NCBI RefSeq assembly: GCF_021295315.1 | Contig: NZ_JAIMJA010000034.1 | Coordinates: forward strand, 1 to 37,261 | From: Motilimonas cestriensis | Lineage (GTDB): Bacteria > Pseudomonadota > Gammaproteobacteria > Enterobacterales > CBDFNC01 | Reading direction: 5' to 3' | Length of the DNA: 37,261 nt | Shown: piece after piece, positions 25,646-35,091 of the stretch | Layout: each line of letters begins with the position of its first letter | Position numbering within the stretch: position 1 is the first letter of the stretch | Notes under the pieces: model-generated | What the model saw: the letters and a program-made list of their open reading frames with translations, nothing else | Told to the model about the DNA's origin: nothing | Database searches by the model: none | Translations under genes and position numbers: made by a program

Positions 25646-27874
25646 ATGCCCACTCGTACCACTACTAATCACGGCATCATCACTCACGGTATTGCCACTA
25701 AATGGGGCCTGTGTGGGCTCCATTGTGTGGCGGTGCCAAATAGTCATGCAACACGCAACTTAGTAAATGCCCATGCTGTTGATTTGAGTGATGAGTTTGT
25801 TCTGAATTTAGCTCAGCTGCCAGCAGGTGAACGCCAGCAATGGCGTCCTTTTGCTTGCAGTCTTGACGGTCAAGACAGTGTGCAACGGCTCGATAATCGC
25901 ACCGAGCTGCTGCGTTACTGTCAGCAATTATTGGCTAGGCGAATTGATGTTCACTCAAGGGAAAATATTGAAGCCCGATCTTCAATTATCATTCCAATGC
26001 ATTGTGATAGTTTACCTGCTTGGCTAAGGCAGCGCTTAACTGCTGATATACAAGTAGCAGAGTCAAATATAACATTTGGCTTGCTGCTGACCTTTATTCC
26101 AGTGCCGATTGCGCTAAAGCAAAACATAACAATGTTAGCGCGATTAAGCCAAGTGTTACCCAAGCAAACTTATAGCGCCACTGAGCCGAGTGATCCCTTG
26201 GCTGATGTCTGGCAAGGCCAATTAACCAATGACAATGAATTAGCGCCATGCCTGTTTAACTTGCTCCAAAGCTTAAAGCAACGTCAATTGCAGCAGCGTT
26301 ATTGGTACGGAAAAATCCATCAAAGCCGCCAAGCGCAGCTTACCATTACCGACTTGGCACCAGTTGATCACGCAACGTTAGTGTTTGAACAAGGCAATAA
26401 AACCGCCACGCCTTGGCCGCTGCTGTGCGCCGCGCCATCAACATCTGAGCAATTAATCTGGCAAGTGTTTTGGCCCATCAGTGCACAGAATACGGCTGAG
26501 TTAACAGCGACACTTAAGCATATTTTAGCCTTGCCAATCAGTCAGCGTTATCAGCTGATGCTCGCGGATATAAAAGCTTATCAACAGCAACAGGCTGCAA
26601 CGAAAACAAACAGTCCAGCATCATGTTTGACAGTGTTAGTCGCCCCTGATGCCAGTGTGCTAGATAACGAAATACATCAACTCTTGCATGGGCTTGTGCA
26701 AGGTACTGAAGCTAAAGTAATACAAACCCCCAGTGGCAGTGTGGTGCGCCAAGTTAAAGATAATCAGCAAGCTTCGTTTATTGCTGACAGTGTTTGTTTT
26801 GTTTATCCGGGGGTCGGCACTTGTTATCCCGGGCAGTTTCATGATTTGTCGCGGTATTTTCCTCGTTTGTATCAAGCATTAGACACAAACGGTGAATTGG
26901 CTGAGCTATTAGCTGCGCGTCATTTTTTAGCAGATGGGCAAGGCACTGACAAGCTGACCACATTGGCACAAGCCGGCGTGGGTAGCGCTTGGTTACTCAG
27001 TCACTTATTACAACAGCTTAACATCACGCCTGCTTATGCATTCGGTTACAGCCTAGGCGAAGTAAGCATGTGGGCCGGTTTGTCATTATGGCAATCGCCT
27101 CAAGTGCTTGGCGAGCGGCTAGCAAAATCAGTGGCCTTCAACAGTGGCATTACCGGTGAGTTAAACGCCGTCGCGCAACTTTGGCAGTTAACACCCGAGC
27201 AAGAGGTGCATTGGGCCAGTTATTCGCTGCGTTTACCCGACGGTTTTACGCAAAACCTTGTCCATTATGATAAAGCTTGGCTGGCGATTAACCACGGCGA
27301 CAGCGGTATTTTGGTGGGTGATTCGCAGCAATGTCAGCAATTATTGAATGAAACAGGCGTAAGAGCGATTAAGGTCGGATTTGTCACGGCGATGCACACA
27401 CCTGCGGCGCAATACTATGGCGACGAAATAGCGCAAATATTTCACCTGCCGCTATCGGAGCAAGGCCAAGCGCTTGCGCTGCAGGCATCAACGAGACAGC
27501 CAGCAATTAAGTTATTCTCCAGCGCGAACTATCAACCAGTTAAGGTATCCAGTGATGCCATCAGCCAAAGTATTCATGATTGCTTTTGTCAGCCGTTGGA
27601 TTTTGCCCATTTAACGCAGCAAGTGTATCAAGCCGGCGCGCGTATTTTTATTGAAGTGGGCGCGGGGCGAAGTTGCTGCACGCATATAGATAAAATACTG
27701 CAACATCAGCCTCATGTGAGTTTAGCCACCAATGGCAAGGGGCAAAGTAGTAGCCGCAGTCTATTACGTTTATTGGCTCAGCTGGTCAGTTTAGGTCTTA
27801 AGCCCGAACTAGATAGTTTATTTGGCCATCACTTTTCTCTATCTCTTTATCAACAACAGGATCAATCTATTTAA
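25646..27874 (+). CDS. pfaB: PfaB, acyltransferase subunit of the PUFA synthase
   Basis: PfaB is an acyltransferase-containing subunit thought to help decide the product (EPA or DHA). The 742-residue protein has a poorly conserved N-terminal half (about 1-370) in which I see no intact active site; in the family this part is regarded as a degenerate ketosynthase-like region. The acyltransferase domain (about 380-700) opens with FVYPGVGTCYPGQFHDL. It has the nucleophile in GYSLGE (S469) and the matching His in AMHTPA (H584), so it should be catalytic. It starts five bases after pfaA without a clear ribosome binding site. Its TAA overlaps the pfaC ATG by one base, which implies translational coupling. 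Confidence 0.95.
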   Translation: MPTRTTTNHGIITHGIATKWGLCGLHCVAVPNSHATRNLVNAHAVDLSDEFVLNLAQLPAGERQQWRPFACSLDGQDSVQRLDNRTELLRYCQQLLARRIDVHSRENIEARSSIIIPMHCDSLPAWLRQRLTADIQVAESNITFGLLLTFIPVPIALKQNITMLARLSQVLPKQTYSATEPSDPLADVWQGQLTNDNELAPCLFNLLQSLKQRQLQQRYWYGKIHQSRQAQLTITDLAPVDHATLVFEQGNKTATPWPLLCAAPSTSEQLIWQVFWPISAQNTAELTATLKHILALPISQRYQLMLADIKAYQQQQAATKTNSPASCLTVLVAPDASVLDNEIHQLLHGLVQGTEAKVIQTPSGSVVRQVKDNQQASFIADSVCFVYPGVGTCYPGQFHDLSRYFPRLYQALDTNGELAELLAARHFLADGQGTDKLTTLAQAGVGSAWLLSHLLQQLNITPAYAFGYSLGEVSMWAGLSLWQSPQVLGERLAKSVAFNSGITGELNAVAQLWQLTPEQEVHWASYSLRLPDGFTQNLVHYDKAWLAINHGDSGILVGDSQQCQQLLNETGVRAIKVGFVTAMHTPAAQYYGDEIAQIFHLPLSEQGQALALQASTRQPAIKLFSSANYQPVKVSSDAISQSIHDCFCQPLDFAHLTQQVYQAGARIFIEVGAGRSCCTHIDKILQHQPHVSLATNGKGQSSSRSLLRLLAQLVSLGLKPELDSLFGHHFSLSLYQQQDQSI

Positions 27875-30800
27875 TGACCAGTATTGCCATTGTCGGTATC
27901 GCACATTTATTTCCAGGTAGTCATGATCTTGAGGGGTTTTGGCAAAATTTACAGCAGCAACGTGATTCACGCACACACGTCAATCCCGCGCGCCAATGTG
28001 CCGATCCTGCCGATTTCTCCGGCAGTAAGGGTGACAATGACAAACATTACAGTCATCGCGGCGGGTATATCGAGCAGTTTGATTTTGATGCAACTGGCTA
28101 TCAAGTATCTGCTGAGCAATTAAGTCAACTTGACTGCCACCAGCACTGGATCTTACAAGTTTGCAAGCAAGCCTTGCTTGACGCTGGGGTAACGTTAACG
28201 GACGAGGTGTTAAAGCAAACGGGTTTAGTCCTAGGCGCGTTATCGTTTCCGACTCAAGGCTCAAACCAAGTTTACTTGCCGCTATATCATCGCTCGGTCG
28301 AAGCAGGGTTGCAGCAAGTACTCGGGAAAGACTTTAAACTGGAGGCATTTGATCAAGACTATCACACCACTGATCACGTTAATGATCAGCAAGCCGATGC
28401 CAAACAAGGCTTGATTGCCGGCTACACCGCTGGGTTAGTGGCCAATGCATTAGGGCTTGGCCGTGGTCATTATGCTTTAGATGCGGCCTGCGCTTCTTCT
28501 TTATATAGCGTTAAGCTAGCGTGTGATGCCTTAATCGCGGGGCGCAGTGATGTGATGCTGGCCAGTGCGGTATCTGGCTCAGACCCCTTTTTTATCAATA
28601 TGGGATTTTCCATTTTTCAGGCTTATCCCGCCAATGGGATTTCAGCGCCGTTCGATCAGCAAAGCCAGGGTTTATTTGCCGGTGAGGGAGCGGGAGTACT
28701 GGTACTGAAACGCCTTGATGATGCACTGCGTGATCAAGATAAGATTTATGCCACTATTGAAGGCGTCGGCCTTTCTAATGATGGCCGCGGCCAGTTTGTG
28801 CTTAGCCCAAACAGTAAAGGCCAAGTACTGGCCTATCAGCGTGCTTATCTCCAAGCGAAGCTTAAACCCAGCGACGTGGATTACATTGAGTGTCATGCCA
28901 CCGGCACACCACTGGGCGATAAAGTCGAGTTGAACTCGATGTCGCAATTTTTTGGCGATGGCAAGCAGGTACCACTGATTGGCTCAGTCAAAGGTAATAT
29001 CGGTCATTTGCTGACTGCGGCGGGTATGCCCAGTATTGTGAAGACCATATTGTCGATGCAACATAACCAAATACCTGCCAGCATTGGCATTAATGCGCCT
29101 ATTAGCTCAGGTAATCTTGCGTGGGGCGAGCAACAATTAGTCAGGAATGAACAGCCTTGGCCAGCCAATAACAGCAGTGCGCCAAAGCGTGCAGGGGTTT
29201 CAGCCTTTGGTTTTGGTGGCTGTAACGCCCATCTAGTATTACAACAACCGCCTGCCACCGATGTTAAATCAATAGCAGCGAACAAACGTGAGTCAAGCAC
29301 CACTGCAATGGCAATCACCGGCGTCGCTTGTCATGTTGGTCGCGCTGAAAACATAGTTGATTTTGCGCAAATTATGTCTGAGCAACAAGACGTGTTTGTC
29401 CCTCTGCCGCCACTGCGCTGGAAGGGCATGGAGCAACAATTAGTGGCAGAGCCTGAAGCAATGAGAGGCGGTTTTATTGAACAGTTTGAGCTGGACTTTA
29501 TGCAATTTAAAGTGCCGCCAAATAATGATGATAGCTTGATCCCTCAGCAGTTATTGTTAATGAAAGTTACCGACCAAGCCTTGCAGGATGGCAAAGTGAA
29601 AGTTGGCGATAATGTTGCTGTGCTGGTGGCCATGTCGGCCGAGCCGGAAACCCATCAATTTCGTGGCCGAGTTAATTTGCAAACGCAACTTCCTGCCAGC
29701 CTCAAGCAAGCAGGCATTACGCTTACGACAGCTGAGCAAGCCAAGTTACAAGCCATTGCCATGGACAGCGTGTTAGGCGCTGCCAAGTTAAATCAATACA
29801 CCAGTTTTATTGGCAATATTATGGCTTCGCGAATAGCGTCACTGTGGGACTTCAATGGCCCAGCGTTTACTATTTCCAGTGAAGAAAACTCCGTTTACAA
29901 CTGCTTGCAAATTGCGCACGATATGCTGGTACAAGGTGAAGTGGAGGCGGTGGTTGTCGCAGCCGTGGACTTAGCCGCGAGCGCCGAAAACTTTATGCTG
30001 CGCCAACAACTCAGCGCTGATTTTTACGGACATGTCAGTGACGGCGCGGGCGCGATTGTGCTGCGTTTAGCCAGTGATGAAGTGAATTCTCAGCCCTATT
30101 ATGGCCAAATTACCGACCTTAATTTTTCGACGCACAGCCAACTTCACGAGTTAAATAAACAAAGCAATGACGCGGATATTCGCCTAGTGGACATCACCGG
30201 CAGTGATAGCCAACAAGGGCAACAGGAGTTACAACAGCGTTGTCAACAACGTCATCCGAACGCCACGGTGCAAACCAGTAGCGAACAGACGGGTCATCTT
30301 TATGCTGCCAGCGGTTTGTTTAGTTTATTAAGTGTGCTGGTCAAGTTAAACCCAGCTTTACCAAGTCCAGCACCACAAGGCCAATTAGCGGCGGCTTACA
30401 TGCAGTGTATTGATGGCAGCTTAAGCCAAGTCACGTTGCAAAGTGCCGTTAATGCCAAGATGTCCAAGGCATTCATGGTGCCCACGCCGGAGAAAGTCGG
30501 CTTAGTGAAAGCCGTCGTGCTCGGCGGCCCCTCTATTTCAAACACCATAATCGAACAGGGAACAGCCTTGTCAGTTAACTTAAACACAGCCGCTCAGCCA
30601 ACCACCTTGGCGCAACATGAGCAAGCAAGCCAAGTGGCACAAACGCGCCAGCAAGGTTTAAATGATTTTGCTCGACTGGTGCGCCAGACTCCTTTGCCTA
30701 AGCGCACTGAAACCTATCAAGCTAAAACTTATCAGCCAAAAGCGGGCGAGATCTGGAACTATGACGATTTAGTTGAGTATTCAGAAGGCTCGATTGCTAA

Positions 30801-33273
30801 GGTGTTTGGCCCTGAATACGCCATCATTGACAGTTATCCGCGCCGCGTGCGTTTGCCGACTACCGATTACTTATTGGTGTCGCGGGTGACCAAGCTCAAT
30901 GCCAAGGTCAACGAATACAAGCCTTGCACCATGACCACCGAATACGATATTCCGCTGGATGCCCCTTATCTAGTGGATGGACAAATTCCTTGGGCGGTGG
31001 CGGTTGAATCAGGCCAATGTGATTTAATGCTGATCAGCTACTTAGGCATTGATTTTGAAAACAAAGGTGAGCGAGTATATCGTTTACTTGATTGTACTTT
31101 AACCTTCCTCGCTGACTTGCCAAAAGGCGGTGAGACCTTGCGCTACGACATTAGCATCAATCATTTTGCGCGCAATGGCGATACCTTGTTGTTCTTCTTC
31201 TCTTATGAGTGCTTCGTGGGCGATACCATGGTGCTGAAAATGGACGGCGGCTGCGCCGGCTTTTTCACCGACCAAGAGCTAGCCGATGGTAAAGGGGTGA
31301 TCAAAACACAAGATGAATTAAAGGCGCTGGCTCAAGTTGAAAAACAACACTTCACACCGCTGCTAGCCCATCAGCAAACTGCTTTTAACACAGAGGCTAT
31401 CCGCCATTTGATCCAAGGCGATGTCGCGGCTTGTTTTGGCGCTGAATACGCCACTGATAAAAACTCATCACTTTGTTTCTCATCTGAAAAATTCTTGATG
31501 ATTGAGCAAGTGTCCAACATCGATATCCATGGCGGCCCTTGGGGGCTTGGTTCACTGCAAGGTGAAAAATGCCTTGATCCGCAGCACTGGTATTTCCCGT
31601 GTCATTTTAAAGACGATCAAGTGATGGCGGGCTCACTGATGGCTGAAGGCTGTGGTCAACTGCTGCAGTTTTACATGATGTATTTAGGTTTACACACCTT
31701 AGTCGAGCAAGGGCGCTTTCAACCGATGGCGAACGAGCCGCAAAAAGTGCGCTGTCGTGGTCAAGTACTGCCGCAACATGGCACCTTGGTATATCGCATG
31801 CAAGTGACGGAAATCGGTTTGCATCCGATGCCTTATGCCAAAGCTGACATCGACATAGTGCTAAATGGTAAGGTAGTGGTGGACTTTAAAAACCTTGGCG
31901 TAATGATTAAAGGCGTCGCCAAAGCAGGCTTGAAATTACCTAATACCAGATTGCCCTGTACCAGCGCGCCGTTAATGGCGCAAGTACCCGATTTGAGCGC
32001 CGAAAAAATCAAAGGCGTGGTGCCATTAAAGCATGTACCCGCGCCAGTAGTGGCGGGTGAAAACCGCACGCCTGATACCTTGCCGTTTACCCCTTATCAT
32101 CTATTTGAATTTGCCACGGGCGATATTTGCCAGTGTTTTGGTGAAGACTATCGCATCTACGATGGCTTGATCCCGCCGCGCACCCCATGTGGTGATTTGC
32201 AGCTCACCACCCGAGTGATTGATGTGCAAGGTAAACGCGGCGATTTAAAACATCCTGCTAGCTGTATTGCGGAATATGATGTGCCTGCTGATGCTTGGTA
32301 CTTCCAGGGCAACAGCCACCACAATTACATGCCGTATTCCATCTTGATGGAAATATCCTTGCAACCTAATGGCTTTATCTCCGGCTACATGGGCACGACA
32401 TTAGGCTTTCCTGGCACCGAGCTGTTTTTTAGAAACCTTGACGGTCAAGGCGAGTTGCTGCGTGAAGTGGACTTGCGCGGTAAAACCATCGTCAACGAAT
32501 CGACCTTGAAATCAACGGTGATCGCAGGGACTAACATTATTCAAAGCTTTGATTTTGTGCTCTCCACCGATGGCGCGCCGTTTTATCAAGGCAGCGCGGT
32601 ATTTGGTTATTTTAAAGCCGAGGCGCTGACCCATCAACTGGGCTTAGATAACGGCAAGGTGCGTCAAGCTTGGTACTTAGAGCAAGACGCCGCCACCGTT
32701 GGCAGCAATCAAATGCCTGAGCGCATTGATTTAACCAATCAACAAAACCCTTTATTTGCCGTTGACCCGAAGCGGCCACATTACCGCTTGGCGGGAGGGC
32801 GATTAAACTTTGTTGATACCGTTTACTTGCTGCCAAATAGCGGCACGCATCAGTTAGGCTATTGCTACGCTGAGCGCACGATTGATCCAAGTGATTGGTT
32901 CTTCCAATTTCACTTCCATCAAGATCCGGTGATGCCGGGCTCATTGGGCGTTGAGGCCATTATTGAAGTAATGCAAGTGTTTGCCTTAAAACAAGACTTG
33001 GGCGGCGAGCTTATTTCACCGCGCTTTATGCCACTGCTAAGTAATGTGAAATGGAAATATCGCGGGCAAATTAACCCGCTCAATACCTTGATGAACATTA
33101 ACGTGCAGATCACCCAAGTGATCCGCGAGCCAAATAAAGTCACGCTAATTGCCAATGCCGATTTGTCTAAAGACGGTCTGCGCATTTATGAAGTTACAGA
33201 TATTGCTCTTTGCATTAAAGAGACCGAGCAAGACACGGCCAATGCCGCTGCTAATGCCGAAGTTAAGGGTTAA
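27874..33273 (+). CDS. pfaC: PfaC, PUFA synthase subunit (KS-CLF-DH-DH)
   Basis: PfaC carries the second ketosynthase, a chain-length factor and FabA-like dehydratase/isomerase domains that set the methylene-interrupted cis double bonds. The 1799-residue protein has KS (about 1-455; C206 in DAACASSL, H341, H378) and a CLF (about 465-860) in which the Cys position is Glu (E670 in ISSEENSVY). Two double hot-dog dehydratase units follow, beginning near residues 958 and 1403. The catalytic FabA-type His is H1244 in CHFKDDQVMAGSL for the first and H1680 in FHFHQDPVMPGSLG for the second. The start overlaps pfaB, and pfaD follows within about 10 bases. Confidence 0.97.
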   Translation: MTSIAIVGIAHLFPGSHDLEGFWQNLQQQRDSRTHVNPARQCADPADFSGSKGDNDKHYSHRGGYIEQFDFDATGYQVSAEQLSQLDCHQHWILQVCKQALLDAGVTLTDEVLKQTGLVLGALSFPTQGSNQVYLPLYHRSVEAGLQQVLGKDFKLEAFDQDYHTTDHVNDQQADAKQGLIAGYTAGLVANALGLGRGHYALDAACASSLYSVKLACDALIAGRSDVMLASAVSGSDPFFINMGFSIFQAYPANGISAPFDQQSQGLFAGEGAGVLVLKRLDDALRDQDKIYATIEGVGLSNDGRGQFVLSPNSKGQVLAYQRAYLQAKLKPSDVDYIECHATGTPLGDKVELNSMSQFFGDGKQVPLIGSVKGNIGHLLTAAGMPSIVKTILSMQHNQIPASIGINAPISSGNLAWGEQQLVRNEQPWPANNSSAPKRAGVSAFGFGGCNAHLVLQQPPATDVKSIAANKRESSTTAMAITGVACHVGRAENIVDFAQIMSEQQDVFVPLPPLRWKGMEQQLVAEPEAMRGGFIEQFELDFMQFKVPPNNDDSLIPQQLLLMKVTDQALQDGKVKVGDNVAVLVAMSAEPETHQFRGRVNLQTQLPASLKQAGITLTTAEQAKLQAIAMDSVLGAAKLNQYTSFIGNIMASRIASLWDFNGPAFTISSEENSVYNCLQIAHDMLVQGEVEAVVVAAVDLAASAENFMLRQQLSADFYGHVSDGAGAIVLRLASDEVNSQPYYGQITDLNFSTHSQLHELNKQSNDADIRLVDITGSDSQQGQQELQQRCQQRHPNATVQTSSEQTGHLYAASGLFSLLSVLVKLNPALPSPAPQGQLAAAYMQCIDGSLSQVTLQSAVNAKMSKAFMVPTPEKVGLVKAVVLGGPSISNTIIEQGTALSVNLNTAAQPTTLAQHEQASQVAQTRQQGLNDFARLVRQTPLPKRTETYQAKTYQPKAGEIWNYDDLVEYSEGSIAKVFGPEYAIIDSYPRRVRLPTTDYLLVSRVTKLNAKVNEYKPCTMTTEYDIPLDAPYLVDGQIPWAVAVESGQCDLMLISYLGIDFENKGERVYRLLDCTLTFLADLPKGGETLRYDISINHFARNGDTLLFFFSYECFVGDTMVLKMDGGCAGFFTDQELADGKGVIKTQDELKALAQVEKQHFTPLLAHQQTAFNTEAIRHLIQGDVAACFGAEYATDKNSSLCFSSEKFLMIEQVSNIDIHGGPWGLGSLQGEKCLDPQHWYFPCHFKDDQVMAGSLMAEGCGQLLQFYMMYLGLHTLVEQGRFQPMANEPQKVRCRGQVLPQHGTLVYRMQVTEIGLHPMPYAKADIDIVLNGKVVVDFKNLGVMIKGVAKAGLKLPNTRLPCTSAPLMAQVPDLSAEKIKGVVPLKHVPAPVVAGENRTPDTLPFTPYHLFEFATGDICQCFGEDYRIYDGLIPPRTPCGDLQLTTRVIDVQGKRGDLKHPASCIAEYDVPADAWYFQGNSHHNYMPYSILMEISLQPNGFISGYMGTTLGFPGTELFFRNLDGQGELLREVDLRGKTIVNESTLKSTVIAGTNIIQSFDFVLSTDGAPFYQGSAVFGYFKAEALTHQLGLDNGKVRQAWYLEQDAATVGSNQMPERIDLTNQQNPLFAVDPKRPHYRLAGGRLNFVDTVYLLPNSGTHQLGYCYAERTIDPSDWFFQFHFHQDPVMPGSLGVEAIIEVMQVFALKQDLGGELISPRFMPLLSNVKWKYRGQINPLNTLMNINVQITQVIREPNKVTLIANADLSKDGLRIYEVTDIALCIKETEQDTANAAANAEVKG

Positions 33274-33285
33274 CGAAGAATGACA

Positions 33286-34824
33286 ATGAATACACTAGAA
33301 TTTTCCACCGCCAACCAAACGGCACTGCGTCAGCTGGCGCAAAATAGCTTTGTATTTAATAGCGCGCAGGGCGTCACCATTCGCCCCGATGCCAATGCTG
33401 TTAATGGCGAGTCACTATTAGCCTTTGCACCTGCTTGTGATGCCACTGAACTTGGCAGCGCCGCCTTTAAAGCCTGTCACGGCGTTAACTATGCTTATTA
33501 CGCGGGCGCCATGGCCAATGGCATTGCCTCAGAAGAAATGGTAATTGCGTTAGGCCAAGCGGGCTTTTTAGCTTCATTTGGCGCGGCGGGTTTAGTGCCA
33601 GATCGTGTTAAACAAGCCATCACCACCATTCAAGCGGCGCTGCCCAATGGGCCTTATGCATTTAACTTGATCCACAGCCCCAGTGAGCCCGCGTTAGAGC
33701 GTGGCTGCGTGGAATTATATTTAAGCCATGGCGTACATACCGTTGAAGCATCGGCATTTTTGGGCTTAACCGAGCACATAGTGCGTTATCGCGCCGCAGG
33801 GTTAAGTGTGAATGCGCAAGGTCAGATCAACATAGCTAACAAAGTGATCGCCAAAGTATCACGCACTGAAGTAGCCGAAAAGTTCATTAAACCTGCGCCG
33901 GTTAAATTACTGCAAAGCTTGCTAGATCAAGGTTTGATCACCGCGCAACAATTTGAATTAGCACAGCAGGTGCCAATGGCCGATGACATTACCGCCGAAG
34001 CGGACTCTGGTGGCCACACTGATAACCGTCCATTAGTCACTTTATTGCCAACTTTGATCAGTTTGCGCGACCAGTTGCAAGCTGAATATCAATTTAGCAC
34101 GCCCGTGCGCGTAGGTGCGGGTGGCGGCGTTGGGACGCCAAGTGCCGCGTTAGCTACCTTTGCCATGGGCGCAGACTTTATTGTTACCGGCTCGGTAAAC
34201 CAAGCCTGTATTGAAGCAGGTGCCAGTGAACACACCAAAAAGCTGTTAGCGACCACGGAAATGGCCGACGTGACCATGGCGCCAGCCGCCGATATGTTTG
34301 AAATGGGCGTACAACTACAAGTGGTTAAACGCGGCACCTTGTTCCCAATGCGCGCGCAAAAGTTATACGACTTGTATCAACAATTCGACAGCATTGAGGC
34401 TATTCCTGCCGCTGAGCGTGAAAAGCTCGAACAGCAAGTATTTCGTCAACCCCTTGAAGTGGTGTGGCAGAACACCGTCGCTCACTTTAATAGCCGCGAC
34501 CCTAAACAAATCGAGCGCGCGCAAAATAACCCGAAACGAAAGATGGCGTTAATTTTCCGCTGGTATTTAGGCCTTTCCAGCCGCTGGTCAAACCAAGGCG
34601 AAGTAGGGCGCGAAATGGACTATCAAATTTGGGCCGGCCCAGCACTGGGCGCGTTTAACGCATGGACCAAAGGGACATATTTAGCCGAATACCAAAACCG
34701 TAAAGTGGTGGACGTGGTCAGTCACTTAATGACAGGCGCTGCGTATCTACAACGCATTCAATTACTGAAAAGCCAAGGGTTGCTGCTAGCGCCTGAGCTG
34801 TGTCAGTATCGGGTGTCTAATTAA
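33286..34824 (+). CDS. pfaD: PfaD, enoyl reductase subunit of the PUFA synthase
   Basis: PfaD is a flavin-dependent enoyl reductase with a TIM-barrel fold, related to 2-nitropropane dioxygenase. It saturates selected double bonds during chain extension. The protein has about 512 residues. It contains the family mark EADSGGHTDNRPL (His codon at 34015), the FMN-phosphate loop VGAGGGVGTPSAAL (from 34111) and IVTGSVNQA (around 34186). The C-terminal part ends with YLAEYQNRKVVDVVSHLMTG, typical of PfaD. Two ATGs lie two codons apart. The second (33286) is six bases from GAAGA, whereas the first (33280) is only one base away, so I prefer the second. It is the last recognised gene of the pfa operon, and no terminator follows it. 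Confidence 0.96.
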   Translation: MNTLEFSTANQTALRQLAQNSFVFNSAQGVTIRPDANAVNGESLLAFAPACDATELGSAAFKACHGVNYAYYAGAMANGIASEEMVIALGQAGFLASFGAAGLVPDRVKQAITTIQAALPNGPYAFNLIHSPSEPALERGCVELYLSHGVHTVEASAFLGLTEHIVRYRAAGLSVNAQGQINIANKVIAKVSRTEVAEKFIKPAPVKLLQSLLDQGLITAQQFELAQQVPMADDITAEADSGGHTDNRPLVTLLPTLISLRDQLQAEYQFSTPVRVGAGGGVGTPSAALATFAMGADFIVTGSVNQACIEAGASEHTKKLLATTEMADVTMAPAADMFEMGVQLQVVKRGTLFPMRAQKLYDLYQQFDSIEAIPAAEREKLEQQVFRQPLEVVWQNTVAHFNSRDPKQIERAQNNPKRKMALIFRWYLGLSSRWSNQGEVGREMDYQIWAGPALGAFNAWTKGTYLAEYQNRKVVDVVSHLMTGAAYLQRIQLLKSQGLLLAPELCQYRVSN

Positions 34825-34835
34825 AAGGAAGTAAC

Positions 34836-35039
34836 ATGGAATTGATTGTAATAAGAAAACTGATAGCTGGGATCTTCGCATTATTGTTGGCAACTGGTGT
34901 GATTAAATGGCGGTTTGCTAGTGAACACGCTTGGTTCAGAATACTATTATACATAGGTGGGTTCGGATTATTGGCCGCGGCAGCGATGTATCAATTTGAT
35001 ATTATTCCTGAGTCGTCCCGAGACGTACTTCTAAAATAA
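34836..35039 (+). CDS. Small two-helix membrane protein, unknown
   Basis: I do not recognise this 67-residue protein. It has two predicted membrane helices, about residues 8-24 (LIAGIFALLLATGVIKW) and 35-53 (FRILLYIGGFGLLAAAAMY), joined by a short loop with FASEHAW, and a charged end (ESSRDVLLK). AAGGAAG five bases before the ATG is a strong ribosome binding site. It starts 11 bases after the pfaD stop with no terminator between, so it is probably read from the pfa operon. It may be a membrane partner of the synthase or of the next hydrolase, or simply a passenger; nothing in the sequence decides this. Confidence 0.65.
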   Translation: MELIVIRKLIAGIFALLLATGVIKWRFASEHAWFRILLYIGGFGLLAAAAMYQFDIIPESSRDVLLK

Positions 35040-35091
35040 CAGCACGGAGTATCCAATCGGACATTCGTGCGTATTATAGAGGGCTTACCTA

